From assembly GCF_001653235.2 (NCBI RefSeq), contig NC_035791.1, forward strand, positions 2,790,001 through 2,854,000: DNA of 64,000 nucleotides. The letters run 5' to 3'. The first letter of the stretch is position 1; each line of letters starts with the position of its first letter. Under the pieces are notes generated by a model. That model was not told the origin of the DNA and did not search any database. It worked only from the letters and a program-made list of their open reading frames with translations. Positions 34,219 to 45,233 of the stretch are shown here, one piece after another. Position numbers and translations under genes: made by a program. Source of the DNA: Pochonia chlamydosporia 170 (Eukaryota > Ascomycota > Sordariomycetes > Hypocreales > Clavicipitaceae).

Positions 34219-36262
34219 CTAGAACCCGAATCCATCATGCTGATGAACCGGGCACCGGCCCGGATGATTAACAAACCAAGCCGAAATGCAAGATCTATGG
34301 AATCGACAAAGACACTCCAGTCGAGCCATGGGTATCCCCACCATAAACTCCTCCAAGCATATCGTACACTCTGCATCGTCGACGCAATCCTTCTCTGTCG
34401 CCGGGTAAACGTACATGCCTGTTCGGCGAGGCACCACGGGCGGTGCTGATGCTTCTTGTCCCTCGGGAGGACGAGGGCTACCATATGTGCTGTGATCTTG
34501 GACACACTTGTTGATGTGTGCTTCACGAAGGGCTTCAAAGTTGGGTAATGAGCGCACCGGGAGCTCTCGGTGACAAACGGGACATTCGTCTTCTTCTGCG
34601 ATTTGAGGAGGGGGCGGCAAGGCACGTTGTCGAGATGAAGATGCGATTTCTCCGAACCCATATGAGCTGTGTCTATGTCTTGAGGAGGATGTGGCTATGT
34701 TGGATGAACCTGTGGCAAGGAACCGCTCTAGGTGTGATGGATGAACATGGGGTGCACTCATACGATGACTGGATGAGGCAAGAGTAGGTGAGCTTTGGAC
34801 AGATGGATTCTGTTTCCAAGAAGCTGTTAGAAGGATACCAAATGTCGATATGTAGGAAAATGGAGGCACGCTTACCATTGTGATGCTCCTTGCCCTGGCA
34901 TAGTGATATTGCAGCGGATCCCGACTGTCTCCGCCAGTGAATACAGCACCATACCTGTTAGATGGATGTGTAGTTCCATGAGAGCCGCCCAGACTGCTAC
35001 GAGATCTATGATGTGCCGATCGGGGAGATCCAATCGATGGTGTCGGGCTCTCGGGTGGTGCCGTGTTGGGGTCCGGCACACAAGGATTGCAAAGACGTAC
35101 GCGCTCGCCTCCTGATAATCCATTTACGTCAAAGTACCCAGCGCCCATACCGTCGACAAGGAGACTCGATGGCATCGATATGTCAGAGCCCGGCTGCCGT
35201 ACGATGTACTGATGCGGTATAATAATCCTATGAGGAGAGCAAGTGGCGCAAACAACTCGGCCGCATTTCCTATTCAACGAGATTGTTGGTCATCATGTTC
35301 TTCGCGGAGGGGTATTACGGGAATGAGAACTACACAACATACCTGCAGTGGTGCTTGCGAACAAAGAAACTAAACTGGGTATGACAAATGGGACAGTATG
35401 TGACTTCTGCGTCTGGCTGCCATCTAGGGAGCACAAACTCAGGTGTGACGCCATCGTCACCTCTTGGTCGATGTACTCGAGCAGCGTCTTGCGACGGCCG
35501 TCTCCCTGAAGACTCTCGTCGTCTATATGAGGCATGGCCATGCCGTGTATCTTGCGGAGGTGCCATTGCGCGAGATCCAACTTGTTCGCTTTGGTGATCG
35601 CCTTCGTGGGCTGCATGCGTGTATGCACCCCTGTATCGAGCTTCAAGGTCTGCCCAGTTAACCCTGAGATTTGGCATGTTTTGCACCTGCACCTGCACTC
35701 TCGTTGAGCCCTGACCGGTAGATTCTGGTTGATCTGAGCGTGCTGGTGCTGCAGAAGAGGAGGTTCGAATGGGAAGAGACATGGGCTCGTTTCGATCATG
35801 GGCGGTGGAGGGTACGGGACTGTGTGAGGCTGATTGTATTGGTGACGAGTGACGGGATCCAGCTGTTTCCGACTCCATATCACCTTGAAGACGCGCACCA
35901 GAATGATCTGTATCCGATCGTGTATTACTCTCGTCATCGGTTGAGGGCCCGCGAGATGCATCTTCGCTGTCGTTCACCTGCACACGGGCACTTGATCCTT
36001 CTCCCCCACGACCAGCAGCCTCACCTTGCTCACTCTGGTCTGCATGGTCCGAATCGGAGAGGACTCGTTCGACGAGGTGAGTTGGACAGTCGAAGTATCG
36101 GGAACATTCTTGGAAGTAAAACTCTGCTGTTTTCCAACGGCAGGTCTCTGAACCGTGACCGCTCGCGTGCGAGGAGGTCATAGAATCGGGTCGTGGGGAG
36201 TTGGCATGATCCCTTGAATCGTCGTTATCTACGGGGCTTGACCCGCCTCGAGGACTTGACAT
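34219..36262 (-). CDS. FYVE and RING finger E3 ubiquitin ligase, Pib1-like
   Basis: A three-exon gene (36262-35343, 35269-34876, 34809-34219) for 634 residues. The first about 285 residues are Ser/Asp-rich and disordered. A FYVE zinc finger follows, starting TYCPICHTQFSFF and continuing across intron 1 as RKHHCRKCGRVVCATCSPH to RLCNPC; the R(K)HHCR patch binds phosphatidylinositol 3-phosphate. A CxxC...H...C finger (ECPVCHRELPV to HINKC) lies at about 525-555. The C-terminal RING (AECTICLEEF, then CRFHRSCISAWF) ends CPVHQHDGFGF, so the usual last Cys of a C3HC4 RING is a His here. FYVE plus RING is the layout of yeast Pib1, an endosome/vacuole membrane ubiquitin ligase; this protein is about twice as long because of the linkers. 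Membrane trafficking and cargo ubiquitination are the inferred role. Confidence 0.85.
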
Positions 36263-37313
36263 GGTGGAACATCAGGTCGTGACTCCAAACCTGCCTTGCC
36301 TTTGGTGTGCTCTGCAGGAGTTGGAAAGGAGGAAAAGTCGTCGGGAAGAAAGGGATGAAGGGATGGATCGGATTTCGAGATCAGATGTTGGAGGGCTGTG
36401 GAAAGACGTGAGATGTATTAATAGGTCGCCACAAAAGTTTCGGGTTGAGACGCAGACGCAGACAGACACGCAGGGTCTGAGCTTGGTTCCGCCACCAATT
36501 TGACCATCAGAAAGTCAAGTCAAGCACATGCACGTCGTTTCGGGCGCTCAAACGAGTTGGCCTTGTTTCCAAACTCTGGAGCTAGACAAAGGCATCAAAG
36601 CTCAGCCACCTTGGACAGAGTTGTGCACCATCAGCCCATGGCAAACGAGTCTGGTTCCCTAGTATCGCCTCTGTCTGGAGAGTGGCCGCCTTTGCTCGAT
36701 TTTGTTCCATACACATCGAAGGAGAGGAGGGGAAACAATGACACGCGATCACTCTTGCGTCAGTTGCAACCTGGTGGTCTGTCATGGGCACATGGCTCAT
36801 GGGTCATGGCTAATGTCCTGGTCTGGTTGGTGCCTTGCGCCCTTCTCAGCCACGGGAAAGTCGGAGTGGAGGCAACATTGAACATTGGAAATGGAGGCGA
36901 GTTGAAGATGCATGTGGCGTCTAAAAGTATAAAATGATTGCCTTGGGCAAAACACAATACAAGGCCATGCAAGACGGCGCTGTATTCGGGACATGTTTAT
37001 TCAAAGTTTTTCTGACTTCTGGCACATACGAGAGGTCACCTATGGCAACTACTCCGTCCCGTTTGGTCCACGTGTGTCTCGACAATGGAATAGACTCAAG
37101 ACTCAAGAGTTAAAGAGTCAAGACCCACAAGTCCAAGCTGTCTGTTAGTGCCCGTTATAGCTCAACCATGTCTAAACCAAAGAGGACAGCTAGTTTTAGA
37201 ATTTATCTAGCATATTTAGCAACTTAGCACGACAGCTTGAATTTCCTTGTTCTTATTACTAACTGAGTCGTAAACCTTCATAAGCTACCCTTTCCTTCCA
37301 TCGCTAGCTCTCC
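36263..37313. other. Intergenic between two minus-strand genes
   Basis: About 1 kb with the promoter of the FYVE/RING gene. It contains a GTCAAGTCAAG tandem (36513-36524), a CCTGGTCTGGTT site (36818-36829), an AACATTGAA word (36874-36882) and repeated GACTCAAG at 37092-37108. No credible ORF. Confidence 0.45.
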
Positions 37314-39290
37314 TCAGCAGTCATTGTCAACCTCATTGGCAGTCGACTTGTATTCTGTCCATAGTTAGCAAACGGACAAGTTTTCTCATACCCTACCTCA
37401 CACTAACCTTTCCAATGCCGTTTCGGAATCTTTGCAGCATACAACTCGTCGATTTCAGCAAGAGTACGGTTCGAAGTTTCCGGCCTTCCAAAGTCAGCGT
37501 GCGTCTCAACCACAAACAAAGTAAACTCACAGGTAAAAATATGCCCAAACCAGCGTAATCAACATACAGCCTCCAAAGATCAAGAAAGCCTTGGCTCCAA
37601 GGTTGGCCCTACACAAACAGTGTTGGTTAGTATCCCCCGTATAAGCGAGCAAGATGCAACGAGCAAGCAGCGAGATCAAACGTACGCATCTGGACTAGTA
37701 ATTTGCGGAACGGCAAACGTAGTAATAATGGCAGTAGAATAGCTCCAAAACGTAGTCCAAGACATGGTCGGCTCACGAAGCCGTGATGTCGGGACCTCGG
37801 TTGGTAAAACGTATGCACTGTTGTCAACTTGTTAGTCTGTAACCACCAATATAACCAACAGCAACAATAACCAAGGGAGTCAACCCACATTGACTGAAAG
37901 CAAACCGAGTTGATAAAGCTGAAGATTATACACAGCGCAGCCAGCCCAACTCTCTGTCCCTCAGTTTTCAGCCCAGCGCAAGCAAGAGCACCGCACACCA
38001 CATCAATGACAAGCAGAAGCACAAAGCCCACAAGAGCCACTGGTCGTCGTCCCGTCATGTCAAGAAGAAAAGGCCCAATAAGTGTTCCAAGAAACTGCAG
38101 CAAAAAGATGATGATTGTGATCTTGAACGGGTCATCAACACCGCTTTGTAACAAAATAACCGTCGAGTACGTCGAGACGAGAATCTGGCCACCGACTTGA
38201 CTTAGACACAGTGGCGCAGACGCCGTGAGAGTTCTCTCAAGATGCTCCAGTTTAAGAATCTCCCACACATTAACCTGGACCTGTTCAGAGTGCGAGTGCA
38301 GCGCAGCCGCCGCGAGACTTAGTTCTTTTTCCACGAGGGCAGCGTTGCCGCCCCGGAGGAGGAGCAAATTCTTCCGCGCATCGTCTTGTCTTCCCTTGGA
38401 GAGTAGCCAGATCGGGGACTCCGTTAGGAAAAGGGACAGAATTACCAGAGCTCCGGGGAAGACGGCCTGTATGAGCAGCGGGATCTTGTACTGCCATTGA
38501 TCCGTGAGTTTCTCGGTGGCCCAAACGGCGACTGTGGCGATGACGGAGAGGACGCCGCTTCCTGCAACTGTGAGACCGACAGCTCGTGCGCGAAAGTTTG
38601 CAGGCGTAAGTTCGGATAGGTAGACGGGGCAAACGTTTGTGAGAATGCTGACTCCAACGTCTATGAAAAGTATTAGTTTTGAAGGGGATAGTCTTAGAGG
38701 GTAGCCGTCAACAGTGAACATGCATACAGTTTATAAAGCGACCAACGACCATTGCTGCTAGATTCGGGGCAAACAGTTGCAATATAGAGCCTGGAATGCT
38801 AAGAAGCCCATAAGCGAGCAAGTAAGTCCCCTTACGCCCGAGATATTTCTGCGCAAAGATGGCCGCAAATGCGCCGCAAGCCGCTCCAACTAGAGGAATA
38901 CAGATGAGAAGATTCAAGTTTCTAGCCTGTGCGTCTCGTGTGAGTAGGATGACCATAGCGTGTGTTTGTCTTGCTTGGGACGTACGGTAAATACATATGC
39001 GCCTTGGAAGCCAGGTCCTTGGTATCTCGCTACAAATAACGGAAGTGAGACAAGAGGTGAAGCAAATGCGTTATCATAGCCAAATAATCCCATTGCCAGA
39101 CCGATGATAATCACTTGAAGAAAGGATAAATGTTAGTGGTTGATAGTCTCCCGCGAGAGAATGACTTACGATTCATAATCACTCGCCAATTCCACCAACG
39201 GCCATTCTCATCCATACTCGTAGACCCCTTTGCAAATTCTCCATCGTCGACATGCGCAGTCGCAATGTCTTTGGATTCGACTGTATCCAT
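37314..39290 (-). CDS. Sugar-transporter-family MFS permease
   Basis: An eight-exon gene (39290-39170, 39113-38986, 38926-38728, 38660-37889, 37817-37686, 37608-37531, 37484-37408, 37354-37314) for 515 residues with about 12 transmembrane helices. Sugar-porter marks are GLAMGLFGYDNAFASPLVS in helix 1, GRKGTYLLAYG after helix 2, GRFINYVGVSILTNVCPVYL in helix 4, TESPIWLLSKGR in the central loop, DMTGRRPVALVG after helix 8 and PETSNRTLAEIDELYAAK after helix 12. It should import a hexose or related polyol/glycoside at the plasma membrane. The last intron has an uncommon donor GTTAGT; reading through it would stop two codons later, whereas splicing gives the usual fungal tail EYKSTANEVDNDC. It shares a 451-bp divergent promoter with the esterase at 39742 and is the left edge of a four-gene module. 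Confidence 0.82.
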
Positions 39291-39741
39291 GTTTGCACCG
39301 ATCGTATTTGGTTTTGCTAAATATGTCGTTCAACGTTGCGAGCCTTACCATCACGAACGGTTGAAAACGCAGCAGCAGCAGATCACCAGCTAAATAACCA
39401 AGACACAAACCATAACCTCGACCCGAATCAAATAATCCTATACTCCAAATCAATAGTTTCTATCATCGCGTTCGTCAATGGAGACTGTTTCGCCGAGTAT
39501 GAGTCCAACCCAGTTTCCCCGAGCTTGCTGCCGAGCAAGACTCCGCGTTCGCGTGGCGGCGCCACATATTGAGTATCACCAAATCGCCGAGAGTTGACGA
39601 CTCAACTGTACGAATATTTACATGCCATGTATTTATTTCAATAGATTCAGCCATTTTTTCATATTGCTTCTGGTTGTTTACGGCAATCTGATTCATTCTA
39701 TTTCCGGCCGATCATACGAAAACCCCTGCTCTATCCCTGCA
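39291..39741. promoter_or_regulatory. Divergent promoter, sugar permease (-) and esterase (+)
   Basis: 451 bp between two starts. Three symmetric elements lie close together: CTTGCT-GCCG-AGCAAG (39524-39539), an everted CCG-N11-CGG (39543-39559), and AGTTGA-CGAC-TCAACT (39592-39607). Zinc-cluster regulators bind CGG/CCG half sites, and a Zn2Cys6 gene is two genes away, so the CCG-N11-CGG is a candidate operator. If the esterase starts upstream at 39622 instead of 39742, all three elements are still outside its coding frame. Confidence 0.45.
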
Positions 39742-41019
39742 ATGGCAGCTGTAACGACATCAGAAGCTCCCAAATTGGGACCGGAGGCATCGCTTCTCAA
39801 GTCCATTGCTAAATTCACTGAGATGGAGCATATGGCGCTACAAGAAACGAAAAAGCTGTCCATTATCGAAGCTGTAGACCGGGATTACATCCAGGTAAGC
39901 TTTTGACTGTCCATCTTCTTACAGGTAGCACTGCTAACTTACATCAGGGCGTTTCTCAGCCTCCTTATTCTGATAGTGCTCTCGCAAATCCATTTGACGA
40001 AACACTCGCCAGGGAATGGGTAAAAGATGTAGTTATGAAGTTTGCCCGCGGCCCGCCTGCATACTGTCGGAGACGACCTCTTGCAGAAGTCACCATAAAG
40101 GACGTCTCCATTACATATGGAAACGACGACACCTTTCGAGTCCGGGTATATGTTCCCGCTGTAGAAGAGGCGAATAATGCCCCTCGTCCCGCCCTTGTCA
40201 TGTATCATGGCGGAGGATGGATTCACGGATATCCTGAAGTAGACGAAGGTAATAGCATCGCTCCCGCAAACTCCCATGTTAGTTGATTTTAACACGGACG
40301 GCAGATCTATCCATCTTCTTCGCCTCGGAGCTCCGCGCCATCATCATAAATGTAGACTACCGCCTCGCTCCGGAATACAAATTCCCACTCCCCCTGAACG
40401 ATTGCTATCAGGCTGTCCAATGGACACTAGACCACGCCCAAGAATACAACATTGATACAGCCCGCGTTGCTATATGGGGGTGTTCCGCGGGAGGTAATCT
40501 TGCCGCTGCAGTGGCACTTCGTGATGCGGAAGAGCATGAGAAGCCGCGCATTTGTCACGTCAATCTTGTTGTGCCTGCGACGAGTCACCCAGAGTTATAT
40601 ACAGAGGCATTGAAGTCTGATGACTCGAGCGTTAACAAATTTGACGCTGGGCTGGGGAGAGAGGCGATCAACATTTTGCTTGGTGAGATAGACATAACAG
40701 CCATAACAACTGATTTGGAAACTAACAGCTTGTAGACAAGTATGCGGGAGACAAGAGCCGTGATCGTTTTGTTTCGGTGTTAAAGTCTGACATACCCTCC
40801 AATCACCCACCGGTGCACGTTACCGTCGCAGGAAGAGACTTCCTTCGAGATGAGGGCATTGCGTACTCTCTTAAAATTAGAGATGCAGGGATTGACTCTG
40901 AGTTGGATATCGTTCCTGGCGTGCCGCACGGCATGTTGTTTCCGCCGACGACGCATGTTGCCAGGCAGTTTTTCAAGAACCAGGTTCGGGTTCTCGATTA
41001 TGCATTGAATTATGTATAA
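39742..41019 (+). CDS. HSL-type (GDXG) alpha/beta hydrolase, esterase/lipase
   Basis: A four-exon gene (39742-39894, 39948-40248, 40305-40682, 40736-41019) for 371 residues. It has the oxyanion-hole motif HGGGW (residues 138-142), the DYRLAPEYKFP block that follows it in hormone-sensitive-lipase-like enzymes, and the nucleophile elbow GCSAGG with Ser212. The acid is probably the Asp in VAGRDFLRDEG and the His is in VPGVPHGMLF. All catalytic parts are present. Members cleave carboxylic esters of small acyl groups on lipids, drugs or plant and fungal metabolites; the substrate is unknown. An in-frame ATG at 39622 would add 40 residues with a hydrophobic, signal-like run (FFILLLVVYG), so secretion cannot be excluded. 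It is convergent with the zinc-cluster gene (138 bp) and divergent from the sugar permease. Confidence 0.85.
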
Positions 41020-41157
41020 TTTCTTATATAGTTTAAATAGATTAGGAACTCTTACCTGTATTCAGTATGCACATGTCCACGCAAGTGTAAGCAGCGCAAT
41101 TCCAGCAAGTTTAGCAAATACACAGAAGCCAGAAATATAATCAAACATAAATCCATT

Positions 41158-43014
41158 TCACTGTCCCTCCTCAACCATCAAATTATCCTCCCCACACGTA
41201 ATCTGCCTAGGCACCTTCTCAATACACAACTGCACGAGGCTCAGCTCCGGCGCAAAATACCTCTCATAATCCATCTCATACACCGTCCTTATCAAATCCC
41301 CAATAACAGCCGTACAATTGGCAAGAATGCCCAGATTCGAAGCAATGTCATATATCGCCGTCGCAAGACTCGCCAGCTTGCCATGCCCCACGATCCTACA
41401 CTCCCCAGGTCGTATGGCCCGGCTGTACTGCAGGACAGTGAGCCCCATTATCTGCAGCGTGTATCCCGCACCAGGGGCACAATGAGAAGACGCCTTGTCC
41501 TTCCGAGACGACAACACTTCCTGCCAGCGCAGACAGAGCTGCCATTGTCGCGTGATGTCCACGTCGGCTGCTTGGAGGGATGCGTTTCCCAGGACGCCCT
41601 GCTCGATGACTTCCGACACGGCGGGGCTGGAGATGGATATTTTGGAGATTTCCTCGGCGGTGGTGGCGTTGTATAGACTCACGAGGGCGTAGAGAAGGTT
41701 GACGGCTTTGTTATCCAGAGAGCCGAGGTGGATGTTTGCGAGGTCGCTTGGTAGGACGGAGCTTGGCCGGTATTGCTCGGGGTACCACCGCATTGAAGAT
41801 TCGAGGGTGCTCAAGTTCTCGGGACATGGAATCATTCTGTTCTTGCGTGCCTTTCCATAGACTAGAATTGATGCCGACTCTGTGATGAACAGGATGGCTT
41901 CGAGACGGCGGTATAACGCGCTGTCGAGAGAGTCCAGCTTGTCGGGGTCAATCAGACGAAGCAATCCAGCTGCTTCATTGAGATGGTAAAACGCCAGGTT
42001 ATGCCTGTCGCAGACACTGTATGCAATGAATAGGACCAGCGAGGCAATGACGGCATTGGTAGACGGACACTCGGCAAAGTGGTCTCCGTTGCAGGAAGCA
42101 CGAGTCGATTCAATCGCCGTCGCTATTTGTATCAAGCGAGATGAACCGTGGTGCGGATTCTTGCGAAACAGGACTGATTCGTTGAGAAGATAGATGGACA
42201 GACAGGTTGAGCGGAATTCATTGCTGGTGGTGTGCTCTCCGCGCTCAATCTTGCTGAGGAGAGTGTCGAGATGCCACATTGGGTAGCGCTGGTATACGGC
42301 CCAGAAATACTTCGACACCTCAGCCGTAAGGGCTTCTTTTGAAAAGTCGATACCATCTTCGGGTGGGAATGAGGGAGCGTTGCGGGCAACTTCAACCGCG
42401 CAATTTGGTTCAGCCATGGCTGTTGAATCGAAATCAAAAGGCAGGACATCCGGAGTGGAAAAGATGAGCTGGTCCAAATTAAAGTCGGGGGGTAAAGAAA
42501 CGCCCGTATCCGTATGCTCAGGACTCATGTTGTTGAAGTAATCTCCTGCGAATCCATACGAGGCAGAGTCCGTGGACTGGGAAGAATGGTCATCCCGGCC
42601 TTCAAAACCACCACCAGGCGTTTCATGTTCCTGAGCCTCAGGGCCTCCAGGACTGGGGCGTGATGGGGTTGAAGAGCAGAGCGTCTCTTTTGAACGAATG
42701 CCTTGCGAAGCTCGAAGTTCTCTCAACCGGCTGTCTTGTGTGAGTACACAGGCAAGCTGTGGACGGAGTGAGAATTTCCTCACCTTCCTGTTTTTGGTCC
42801 CCTCTGCCGCCGTTCATCGTTATAGGTGCACTGCAGGTCAGTCTGCACACATCTAAGGCACCTAGAGTCCAGTGAAGGTTCGGATATATTCTGTCGACAC
42901 TTTGTCAAGTCAGTGGTGAGCCTGCCAACAGCTTCAATCTACTCAACGTACTCGAAGCTTGCGTCGTCGACAGGCGTCGCACGCCTTTGCCGCGGGTTTA
43001 CCGTTTTGCACCAT
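41158..43014 (-). CDS. Zn2Cys6 fungal-specific transcription factor
   Basis: A three-exon gene (43014-42952, 42899-42784, 42721-41158) for about 580 residues. The DNA-binding binuclear zinc cluster is split by intron 1: CDACRRRKLR, then C with CLRCVQTDLQC, giving C-x2-C-x6-C-x12-C-x2-C-x6-C. A GPKTGR linker follows, then a Ser/Pro-rich stretch, then a long mostly helical region containing MWHLDTLLSKIERG and STCLSIYLLNESVLF, consistent with the fungal transcription-factor middle-homology region. Intron 1 (donor GTACGT) is phase 0. The acceptor of intron 2 is uncertain; the AG at 42723-42722 is the one I found that keeps frame. It is probably nuclear and is the likely local regulator of the esterase and the two flanking transporters; this is inferred from position. 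Confidence 0.8.
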
Positions 43015-43379
43015 GATGGCATTTACACGGGTGCAGGCATACGGGGATAAGGAATAACGCCAGTAGAATAAATACACGGGGAAAGGAGGAGTTACTGTTG
43101 TCAGCAACTGGATGAACCAGACCCTTTCTTCACAGCTGAAGTGAGTGGCTTACAACTTTAGCCGATCCCATTCCACCGGATTTCTGCAACTTCCCGAAAC
43201 GCGGGGCCCCGCAATTCACCAAACAACCGAGATCCCACCAGCATGTGTCAATTCCATGTTGGAGATGGTTTATTTCGTCCACTTTTCGATATTCAATTCC
43301 TGTATCCTATAGCTTTATTCAAACACGCCTGGTAATCTGAAACACGTCATGATATCTAAGCCAAAATACAAATCGCCCG
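43015..43379. other. Intergenic between two minus-strand module genes
   Basis: 365 bp that should hold the promoter of the Zn2Cys6 gene and the 3' UTR of the DHA1-type transporter. It contains CGG and CCG triplets near 43050-43215, but no clear inverted CGG pair. Confidence 0.4.
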
Positions 43380-45233
43380 CTATTCCCCAACCTCACGATC
43401 ATCGTTCCAATGTATAAACGACAAAATACGCCATTTCCAAGTCGCATGTCGAATCTTCTTACCCCAAAAATACAAAGGAATCCACAAAATGAGAACAGCT
43501 GCAGAGATCCCGGCCATAGCTCCATAGGCATTTTGATAACCGCTCTTATTGATCCAAGGGTTTGTCTCAAACGAAAGTAAGAAACCAAAGAGGGCTATTT
43601 GCCGTTAGTATTTTCTCGTGAGACGGTGTACCAGCTACAAATAACACTTACATTTAAAGCCCATCACGGCTAGAGTAACTTCACCAGCCACGGGTCGATA
43701 TGCGTCGATGACGTATACTAGGCAAATATTGGTGGCCTGAGTAATAGAAAAGTTCACTGCAACTTCAGTTAAACCGCAACATTCTCAAAATCACCTTATA
43801 GGGGATGGACTTACAAAGGCCGAGCCCTATTGTTGGGCATATCCAATGCAATTTGTGTTCGATGCCGACTCCAAACAGGACTAATGCCAATGGGGAAGTT
43901 ATGGCAGATATCATAATGGCTGGGAGTCTCATCTCGGGCTCGCGAATTCCGCCATTTCGTTTGGTAAGGTAATCCGCAACAATATCACCCAAATGTCCAC
44001 CAGCTGGTAAACCGAGCAATGACCCAATGATAGCAGATATGAAGCACAGTCCCACCTGATAAGGCTTGAAATGGTACGTCTGTTCAAAAGCAGGATCAAC
44101 ATTGGACGTGACGGCAACGAGAAAACCAATAGTGGCTGCTTGAACAAGGGCAGCCCACAGAACGGATGGAAGCAGAATGAGACCAAAAGGGCGAATCATC
44201 ATCTTAAAAAAGTTCTCAGTGGTCAGTGTGCCACTAGAGATCTTGAGTGATTGGAGATATGTGTGCTTCTTTGGGACAGACTTCGAGGTTGCTTCAACAT
44301 CAGAAGGGGAAGGGGGGCTCTGAGACTGGATCTCGTCGCCTGAGCCCGATTCGTGCTTGTCAGCAAGCTTATCTCGGGGATATGCTGTCTCAGGGAACGT
44401 GAAGATTGCCAGCAAGAGAACCAATCCAACCAAAGCAGAGCCAACCTGGTAAATGGTTCGCCAATCATGATCAATGGTGATCAGTCCAGATATAACCAGG
44501 CCGATGGCAACTCCAATGGAAAGGAAGCATGTGTATGATGACATGATGCGTCCTCTTTGGTGAAGGAAAAAGATGTCGGCAATGGAAATCGGGGCAATCG
44601 TTTCAGCGGCGCCAGCACCGAACCCCATCAATATTCGCGCTGCCAGGAATCCACCGTACGACTTGTCGAAAATGAGCCAGACAGCCGTCCCAAAGTAAAT
44701 GAGATAACTGAGGATGTACACTGGCCGGCGCCCCCATTTGTTGGCCATTGGTACCCAGAATAAATTTCCTGTCCCTTGTAGCAGGGCGGTGGTTGTGAAG
44801 AAGTACGCCGTTTTAGGAATGGCCGAACTCATAAGGGAGTGAGTCTTCATGGCATCAGGGAAAAAGTCAAGAGCGGTATCAACTATGGCAATAGTCGGGC
44901 CAGCTGCCAGAAAGTTGCACATGGCCATGGCGAAACAGAGCAAGGTAGCTATGTAGGTCTTCTTCCATGATGGCCTGCAAGAGGAAGTAGTGTTAATCAG
45001 CGAGTCGTTATGATGGAGTTTAACGGAAACTATAGGAATACCCCCAATGGCAGAACATACCAATTCAATGGATCATTAGGGTCTGATGACGGGGTTGGAA
45101 CCAGAATAATGGCGTTGCTGTCATGTTGCATCAACCGAACATTGCCCAGAGTGCGCTTCCGGCGCATCTCTGCCGCCGGGTTGTGAGCATTTGGGTCCAA
45201 CGTCGAAGCGACAGCCTCGTTCTTCTCCGGCAT
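43380..45233 (-). CDS. DHA1-type MFS transporter (drug/metabolite efflux family)
   Basis: A four-exon gene (45233-45061, 44974-43815, 43756-43652, 43594-43380) for 550 residues. The N-terminal cytoplasmic part ends in DPNDPLNWPSWKK, the DPxNWP box common before helix 1 of fungal 12-helix drug:proton antiporters. NKWGRRPVYILSYL is the MFS motif A after helix 2, and RILMGFGAGAAETIAPISIA covers helix 4. HQRGRIMSSYT and GLVISGLITIDHDWRTIYQ follow in the usual places, and a central loop is Ser/Glu-rich. Members export toxic compounds, metabolites or polyamines, and some import nicotinate-like solutes. Splices are canonical (donors GTATGT, GTAAGT, GTAAGT) and keep frame. It is the right edge of the four-gene module. 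Confidence 0.85.

Noticed and set aside
37403..37408. Stop codon of the sugar permease at 37403 by reading through the last intron
   Set aside because: Splicing at GTTAGT to the AG at 37356-37355 keeps frame and gives the common fungal permease tail, so the longer form is preferred, though the donor is weak.
42722..42783. Zn2Cys6 gene without its second intron (frame starting at 42783)
   Set aside because: Reading through gives a stop right after GPKTGR. The zinc cluster joins the downstream frame only if an intron of about 62 nt is removed.
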